Source: Flavobacteriales bacterium (lineage in GTDB: Bacteria; Bacteroidota; Bacteroidia; Flavobacteriales_D; Crocinitomicaceae). From it: 11,601 bases of DNA. Where the stretch lies: assembly GCA_947461185.1 (NCBI GenBank), contig CANHJY010000039.1, forward strand, positions 1-11,601, read 5' to 3'. Made by a program: the position numbers and the translations under genes. Of this stretch, positions 7,320-11,601 are shown piece by piece. The first letter of the stretch is position 1; the number at the start of each line of letters is the position of its first letter. Below the pieces are notes generated by a model. The model had not been told where the DNA came from, did not search any database, and saw only the letters and a list, made by a program, of their open reading frames with translations.

Positions 7320-8513
7320 ATAAGAAATGATTTTCTCATCTGTTCCACTTTGACTTTCTACATAGCTTGATGTTTTTAATTGGATCTTATTGAGGTTTTC
7401 GCTAATCGACTTGTCAATTACTTTCAATCGTTCTGTCGTTTGTACAGAAAAGCCAATACCCAATTCAATGAAAGTCTGTGCCTCCGGAAATCGACTGTAT
7501 TTAGGGCCAAAAATCACAGGTAAACCAAATACAGCAGGTTCAAGTATGTTGTGCAATCGGCCAGAGAAGCCCCCGCCTATAAATGCAAAGTTGCCATAGT
7601 AATAAGCCGTGTTAAGATGTCCGATGGTATTGAGTATCAAAACCTGACTTTCAGTTGCAGAGGCATCGGTATAGCGTTGGGTTAATCCTTCTAGATTTTT
7701 TTCTATTCTTCTAATATTTTCCTCATTTATATTATGCGGCGCAATGATTATTGGAAAATCACATTTCTCGCGAATAAATGGAAATAGAATTTTTTCATCA
7801 TCTTCCCAACTACTGCCGATAATAAGTGCTTTTCTACCTTGTAGGAAAGTTTCAATTCTCGGATTGGGAACAAACTCTTTTTTGTTTTGTAAAACTTGAT
7901 CAATTCTAGGATCTCCTGTTAAAATGCATTTTTCGATACCGATTGATTTTAAAAGGTCTATAGTATTTTGATTTTGAGTAAAAAAGCAATCAAAAAGGGT
8001 CAATGTTTTTCTGAAAAAACCACCATAAATCTTAAAATAGTGCTGATTTTTCCTCAATAATGTTCCGATTGAATACATTTTGACGCCATTTTTTTTTGCC
8101 TCTAGAATGTAGTTGTGCCAAAATTCATATTTCACGATGAGACCTATTTCAGGTTTCAAATAAAGCATTAGTTTTTTGGCGTTTTTTGGCGAATCTAAAG
8201 GAAGATACAACGCCAAGTCTACAGGATGATTGCGTTTTTGGTAATGGTTCATTCCCGAAGGAGAAAAAAAAGTAACAACCAAATAGTAATCGGGATTTTT
8301 TTCCTTAAGCTTGCGGAGAACCGGCAATGACATATCGAATTCGCCAAGTGACGCACAATGCACCCAGCAAATTGGTTTTTTAGGTAATTCCGGCAAATTT
8401 TTGAAAAAGTCTTTTCTTCCGTTAATCCAACTTTTAGCCTTGACATTAAAAAGAGCAGCAATGCGAATGAGCAATCCGTAAATTTGAATACTAAAATTAT
8501 AGAGGTTATGCAT
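7311..8513 (-). CDS. waaA: 3-deoxy-D-manno-octulosonic acid (Kdo) transferase
   Basis: WaaA transfers Kdo from CMP-Kdo to the lipid A precursor at the cytoplasmic face of the inner membrane, the step that joins core sugar to lipid A. At 400 residues it has the family's length. An N-terminal hydrophobic anchor (about 5-23) is followed by the Glycos_transf_N domain with HCASLGEFD (52-60), where E58 matches the proposed catalytic base. VKYEFWHN (127-134), GDPRIDQV (200-207), GSSWEDDE (233-240), APHN (258-261), and GGGFSGRLHNILEPAVFGLPV (residues 313-333), the C-terminal nucleotide-sugar site, complete the match. I chose the ATG at 8513. A frame from TTG at 8516 adds only one residue. The ATG shares one base with the stop of the upstream barrel gene (TGATG), pointing to coupled translation. 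Whether it adds one or two Kdo units cannot be told. Confidence 0.95.
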   Translation of the reverse strand: MHNLYNFSIQIYGLLIRIAALFNVKAKSWINGRKDFFKNLPELPKKPICWVHCASLGEFDMSLPVLRKLKEKNPDYYLVVTFFSPSGMNHYQKRNHPVDLALYLPLDSPKNAKKLMLYLKPEIGLIVKYEFWHNYILEAKKNGVKMYSIGTLLRKNQHYFKIYGGFFRKTLTLFDCFFTQNQNTIDLLKSIGIEKCILTGDPRIDQVLQNKKEFVPNPRIETFLQGRKALIIGSSWEDDEKILFPFIREKCDFPIIIAPHNINEENIRRIEKNLEGLTQRYTDASATESQVLILNTIGHLNTAYYYGNFAFIGGGFSGRLHNILEPAVFGLPVIFGPKYSRFPEAQTFIELGIGFSVQTTERLKVIDKSISENLNKIQLKTSSYVESQSGTDEKIISYLI

Positions 8514-9271
8514 CAATTGAAATAGAAGTCTTTTGGCTGTCTTTTGTAAAAGGGGATGTACCAGCCTGCTCTCAAACCATATTGAATATCTAAACGTAAA
8601 TCCGTTGGAACAGGTACATCAGGTTGGTCATAAAAAATGGTTCGGCGGTTACGTGTGAAACCTTCTTGAAAATAAAGTCCTGCGTAAAAATTGTAATAAC
8701 CACCATTGGACATAAAGGAATAACCTACAAACTGATGCGTATTTAGTCCAGTTGTCATTCTATCATAACCTTTTTTGTAGTCGAGCTCTATTTGAGGAAC
8801 AACCTGATCTTGCGTTTCAATCCGCATGCGATGCATTAAATAACCTCCACCCAAGTGAACAAAAATACCTGAGTTTTCATTCGGACTTAAAACACTGAAA
8901 AGTCTGCCAATCGAAAGGTTGGTGTTAAATCCTCGAGGGTACACATAAACCAGAGCGGGGTCACCATTTACATCAGTGATGTTTCCGTATGAATCAACTA
9001 AGTGATCAAAAATTCCTGTCATTCTGACGTCGTTACCGAAGATAAAATTACCATCAAAACCAAAGTACCATTTGTTTGCAAGCTTGTATCCGGCACTAAT
9101 TCCTACATGATTTAAAAAGCCATAACGTTCAGCTAAATCGCCAGCGGTCCAATTCCCAGAATAGTGAACGCCAATTAAAGGTGTACTAATGGAAGAGTCT
9201 TTTATATTCCTTTGTGCATGAAGTTGGTTAAGTCCTCCAAAAAGAAAAATTATGATCATTAATTTTTTCAC
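8513..9271 (-). CDS. Predicted outer-membrane beta-barrel protein, conserved type, unknown role
   Basis: I do not recognise a named family. The protein (252 residues from a GTG start) opens with a signal peptide: KK, a hydrophobic core (MIIIFLFGGL) and a likely cleavage after LHA (17-19). The remainder has no hydrophobic helix. It consists of alternating, aromatic- and glycine-rich strands such as GISAGYKLANKWYFGFDGNF (57-76), FVHLGGGYLMHRM and YYNFYAGLYFQEGF, separated by polar turns. The final strand is LRLDIQYGLRAGWYIPFY, close to the C-terminus. This pattern fits an outer-membrane barrel of perhaps eight to ten strands. The GTG at 9271 gives a normal positively charged N-region. An ATG at 9259 would remove it, so GTG is preferred. 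Its stop overlaps the waaA start by one base, suggesting a link to lipopolysaccharide or the outer membrane (inference). Confidence 0.72.
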   Translation of the reverse strand: MKKLMIIIFLFGGLNQLHAQRNIKDSSISTPLIGVHYSGNWTAGDLAERYGFLNHVGISAGYKLANKWYFGFDGNFIFGNDVRMTGIFDHLVDSYGNITDVNGDPALVYVYPRGFNTNLSIGRLFSVLSPNENSGIFVHLGGGYLMHRMRIETQDQVVPQIELDYKKGYDRMTTGLNTHQFVGYSFMSNGGYYNFYAGLYFQEGFTRNRRTIFYDQPDVPVPTDLRLDIQYGLRAGWYIPFYKRQPKDFYFN

Positions 9272-9275
9272 TTTT

Positions 9276-9283
9276 CAAAAATA
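9276..9283 (-). promoter_or_regulatory. Possible -7 element of the barrel-waaA operon
   Basis: TATTTTTG on the minus strand matches TAnnTTTG at every fixed position, but I see no TTG at the proper distance upstream. Its predicted start near 9269-9271 coincides with the GTG start codon. Either the mRNA is leaderless from GTG, or the ATG at 9259 is used with an 11-base leader, or the match is chance. Confidence 0.25.
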
Positions 9284-9400
9284 AGCTCTTTTCAATAAAA
9301 AAATCGTTAAAAATGGATATTTCCAAGAAGGATTGTTGATGTGAATAAAACTTGGGTAATACAGCTCATCAAATCTCAAAAGCAATTGGTACATTTTATT

Positions 9401-9408
9401 TATCTTTG
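9401..9408 (+). promoter_or_regulatory. -7 promoter element of the aminotransferase-ugd operon
   Basis: TATCTTTG is a perfect TAnnTTTG match, followed by GCG as often seen upstream of Bacteroidota genes. It lies 29 bases before the ATG at 9438, so the leader would be about 23 bases. A TTG at 9386-9388 is only 12 bases away, too close for a standard -33 box, so the upstream half is weak. Confidence 0.55.
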
Positions 9409-9437
9409 CGCTTTGGTATTCAAGTAAAATATTCTGG

Positions 9438-10571
9438 ATGAAGAAAATTCAAATGGTTGATTTGATTTCGCAGTACGAACAAATTAAACCGGAAATCGAT
9501 AGAGCCATTTTATCTGTAGTTGAAAAAGCGCAATTCATTAACGGACCAGAGGTTAGTTCTTTTCAAACAGAACTCGAAAATTATCTTAATGTAAAGCATG
9601 TAATTCCTTGCGCAAATGGAACAGATGCCTTACAAATTGCATTAATGGCTCTTGGATTAAAAGCAGGTGATGAGGTCATAACACCATCGTTTACCTATAT
9701 CGCTACAACAGAAGTTATGGCCTTATTGGGTTTAAAACCCGTTTTTGTTGAGGTTGACAGCAAGACTTTTTGTATTGAAGTCGAGGCAATTCGATCTGCA
9801 ATTACCGATAAAACAAAGGCTATTGTTCCTGTTCATCTTTATGGGCAAGCTGCAGATATGGAGGGAATTATGAAAATTGCAAATGAATACAATCTTTTTG
9901 TTGTCGAAGATAATGCCCAAGCAATTGGCGCTGAATATACTTTTTCTGATGGTGTAAAAAAGAAAACGGGAACTATAGGACACATTGGTTGTACATCTTT
10001 TTTTCCATCGAAAAACTTGGGTTGCTTTGGCGATGGTGGAGCAATGTGTACTAATGATGATGAACTAGCTCAGCGAATTCGCATGATTGCTAACCATGGT
10101 CAAAGTAAAAGATATTATCATGATGTTGTAGGCTGCAATTCAAGGTTAGATAGTATTCAAGCTGCAATTTTGAGAATTAAATTAAATAAGTTGGATGAAT
10201 ATAATTCAGCAAGACAAAAAGTAGCAGCCGCTTATAATATTGAATTTGCTGATGTTAGCCATATTACTACGCCATTTATTGCTTCAAATTCTACGCATGT
10301 TTTTCATCAATATACACTTCAACTTGAAGGTGTAAATAGAGATGCTTTGCAAGCGTTTTTAGCTGAAAAGGATATTCCATCCATGATTTACTACCCAGTT
10401 CCGGCACATCGTCAAAAAATGTTTTCAGCATTTGGAAGTAATAGTTTGAATTTGCCAGTAACAGATTGGTTAACAGATCGTGTTATTTCTCTTCCCATAC
10501 ATACTGAAATGGAGGATGATCAGTTAAAGTTTATTACCAATGAGGTTAAAACATTTATCCAACAGCAATAA
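9438..10571 (+). CDS. DegT/DnrJ/EryC1/StrS sugar aminotransferase, WbpE-like
   Basis: This 377-residue PLP enzyme should transfer an amino group (usually from glutamate) to a keto group of a nucleotide sugar in the cytoplasm. Readable motifs: NGPE (35-38), CANGTDALQIALMALG (58-73; phosphate-binding GTD), TPSFTYIATTEV (82-93), VEDNAQ (156-161; D158 contacts the PLP ring nitrogen), FFPSKNLGCFGDGGA (188-202; K192 is the Schiff-base lysine) and NSRLDSIQAAIL (234-245). From memory, these blocks resemble WbpE of Pseudomonas aeruginosa, which aminates C3 of UDP-3-keto-GlcNAcA, more closely than FdtB, PglE or ArnB types, but the substrate is an inference. N159 sits where alanine is more common. The ATG at 9438 gives the normal family start. 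ugd begins 13 bases after its stop, so the two are probably one operon. Confidence 0.9.
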   Translation: MKKIQMVDLISQYEQIKPEIDRAILSVVEKAQFINGPEVSSFQTELENYLNVKHVIPCANGTDALQIALMALGLKAGDEVITPSFTYIATTEVMALLGLKPVFVEVDSKTFCIEVEAIRSAITDKTKAIVPVHLYGQAADMEGIMKIANEYNLFVVEDNAQAIGAEYTFSDGVKKKTGTIGHIGCTSFFPSKNLGCFGDGGAMCTNDDELAQRIRMIANHGQSKRYYHDVVGCNSRLDSIQAAILRIKLNKLDEYNSARQKVAAAYNIEFADVSHITTPFIASNSTHVFHQYTLQLEGVNRDALQAFLAEKDIPSMIYYPVPAHRQKMFSAFGSNSLNLPVTDWLTDRVISLPIHTEMEDDQLKFITNEVKTFIQQQ

Positions 10572-10584
10572 ATTTAAACGTGAA

Positions 10585-11601
10585 ATGAAGAAGATCACTG
10601 TTGTTGGAACTGGATACGTTGGATTGGTTACAGGAACTTGTTTTGCAGAAACTGGGAATCAAGTGCTTTGTGTAGATATTGATCATAAAAAAGTTGAACG
10701 TATGCAGAATGGGGAGGTGCCTATTTATGAACCCCATTTGGATATACTCTTTGAAAGAAATATTAAAGCGGAAAGGCTGAAGTTCACAACGAGTCTAGAA
10801 GAAGGAGTAAATCACGGAGAGATTATTTTTCTCGCCTTACCAACCCCACCGGGTGAAGATGGTTCTGCCGATTTATCATATATTTTAGGTGTAGCCAAAC
10901 AACTTGGTCAGCTCATTAATGAGTATAAAGTTGTTGTTGACAAAAGTACCGTTCCCGTCGGAACTGCTGAAAAAGTTCAATTCGCAATTGCTAATGAAAC
11001 GAGCGTCCCGTTCGATGTAGTTTCTAATCCTGAATTTTTAAGAGAAGGTTTTGCAGTTGATGATTTTCTAAAACCAGATCGTGTAGTTATAGGAACAAGT
11101 TCAGAAAAAGCTCAAAAAATTATGGAGCAGCTCTACAAACCATTTGTTAGGCAAGGTAATCCAATAATTTTCATGGACGAGAAATCTGCTGAGCTTACAA
11201 AATATGCAGCTAATGCTTTCTTGGCAACCAAGATTACCTTTATGAACGAAATTGCAAATTTTTGTGAGTTAGTTGGTGCAGATGTGGATAAAGTTCGTGC
11301 TGGAATAGGTTCAGATGATAGAATAGGAAAAAGATTCCTGTTTCCTGGTATTGGTTATGGGGGTTCTTGTTTTCCCAAAGATGTCCAAGCACTTGTTAAA
11401 TCTGGTCAGGATAACCAATTTTCTTTTCACATTCTAAATGCAGTAATGTCAGTTAATGAAAGACAAAAAACGATAATTGTTCCAAAAATTAAAAACTATT
11501 TCGGTGAAAATCTGAAAGATAAAAAGATTGCAATTTGGGGTTTGTCATTTAAACCAGATACTGACGACATAAGAGAGGCTCCAGCGCTGTATGTAATAGA
11601 A
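10585..11601 (+). CDS. ugd: UDP-glucose 6-dehydrogenase (3' end cut off by window edge)
   Basis: This enzyme oxidises UDP-glucose to UDP-glucuronate in two NAD-dependent steps. The frame is open from the ATG at 10585 to the edge, 339 codons; family members are usually about 390-460 residues, so roughly 50-120 are missing. Motifs: GTGYVG (8-13) of the Rossmann fold, LPTPPGEDGSAD (85-96), DKSTVPVGTAEKV (119-131), NPEFLREGFAVDDFLKPDRVVIG (residues 148-170), KYAANAFLATK (206-216) and GYGGSCFPKDVQAL (257-270) with catalytic C262. The third domain starts with KKIAIWGLSFKPDTDDIREAPA (residues 313-334), which closes the active site. The NPEFLREG form marks the UDP-glucose branch rather than the WbpA/WecC branch acting on HexNAc sugars. 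It lies 13 bases downstream of the aminotransferase gene, and the pair suits capsule, exopolysaccharide or O-antigen precursor supply. Confidence 0.94.
   Translation, partial: MKKITVVGTGYVGLVTGTCFAETGNQVLCVDIDHKKVERMQNGEVPIYEPHLDILFERNIKAERLKFTTSLEEGVNHGEIIFLALPTPPGEDGSADLSYILGVAKQLGQLINEYKVVVDKSTVPVGTAEKVQFAIANETSVPFDVVSNPEFLREGFAVDDFLKPDRVVIGTSSEKAQKIMEQLYKPFVRQGNPIIFMDEKSAELTKYAANAFLATKITFMNEIANFCELVGADVDKVRAGIGSDDRIGKRFLFPGIGYGGSCFPKDVQALVKSGQDNQFSFHILNAVMSVNERQKTIIVPKIKNYFGENLKDKKIAIWGLSFKPDTDDIREAPALYVIE

Larger units (their letters stand above)
9272..9437. promoter_or_regulatory. Divergent intergenic region between barrel gene and aminotransferase gene
   Basis: This 166-base AT-rich gap holds the two candidate -7 elements listed separately. 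I see no strong inverted repeat, operator or small open reading frame with a credible start in it. Confidence 0.5.

Noticed and set aside
8514..8516. TTG start for waaA one codon earlier
   Set aside because: The ATG at 8513 is the natural start and forms the one-base stop/start overlap with the preceding gene.
9732..9983. 83-codon minus-strand frame within the aminotransferase gene
   Set aside because: It is a shadow frame with no domain features, opposite a gene with clear catalytic motifs.
10555..10737. 60-codon minus-strand frame across the start of ugd
   Set aside because: It overlaps the ugd Rossmann motif coding region in antisense and has no recognisable protein features.

Overview
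The window looks like an ordinary stretch of a Bacteroidota chromosome, most likely from the order Flavobacteriales. The evidence is AT-rich DNA (GC well under 45% by eye), little sign of Shine-Dalgarno sequences, several good copies of the Bacteroidota -7 promoter element (TAnnTTTG) close to start codons, and an HU-CCDC81-like/SPOR envelope protein of a type typical of this phylum. Genus cannot be fixed from this sequence. I see no mobile element, CRISPR array, tRNA, rRNA, phage gene or defence system, and no gene-free gap above about 200 bases.

Region 1 (1-4070, all minus strand) is a tight run transcribed towards position 1: ribD (riboflavin synthesis), an EamA/DMT membrane transporter overlapping ribD by 4 bases, an MBL-fold hydrolase of the AHL-lactonase-like type, and a membrane protein with a cytoplasmic HU-CCDC81-like pair, one membrane span and a periplasmic SPOR domain. 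The last gene runs off the left edge and has no stop codon in the window.

Region 2 (4196-7319) starts with a lone MFS transporter on the plus strand, convergent with ahpC (2-Cys peroxiredoxin, minus). A hairpin plus U-tract for ahpC lies between them. ahpC is divergent from oxyR, the LysR-type peroxide sensor, which keeps both redox cysteines. A well-formed promoter for ahpC lies in the shared 201-base gap. The pair reads as a compact peroxide-stress module.

Region 3 (7311-11601) is about the cell surface. On the minus strand, a signal-peptide-bearing predicted outer-membrane barrel of unknown role is followed by waaA (Kdo transferase for lipid A), with stop and start sharing one base. The 3' end of waaA overlaps that of oxyR by 9 bases. 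Divergently, after a clear -7 element, comes a DegT/WbpE-like sugar aminotransferase and then ugd (UDP-glucose 6-dehydrogenase), which is cut by the right edge. These two probably begin a polysaccharide or O-antigen locus that continues outside the window.

I found no convincing new biological system. The points most worth checking are the ribD-EamA coupling, the HU-TM-SPOR protein, the barrel-waaA pair and the aminotransferase-dehydrogenase pair.
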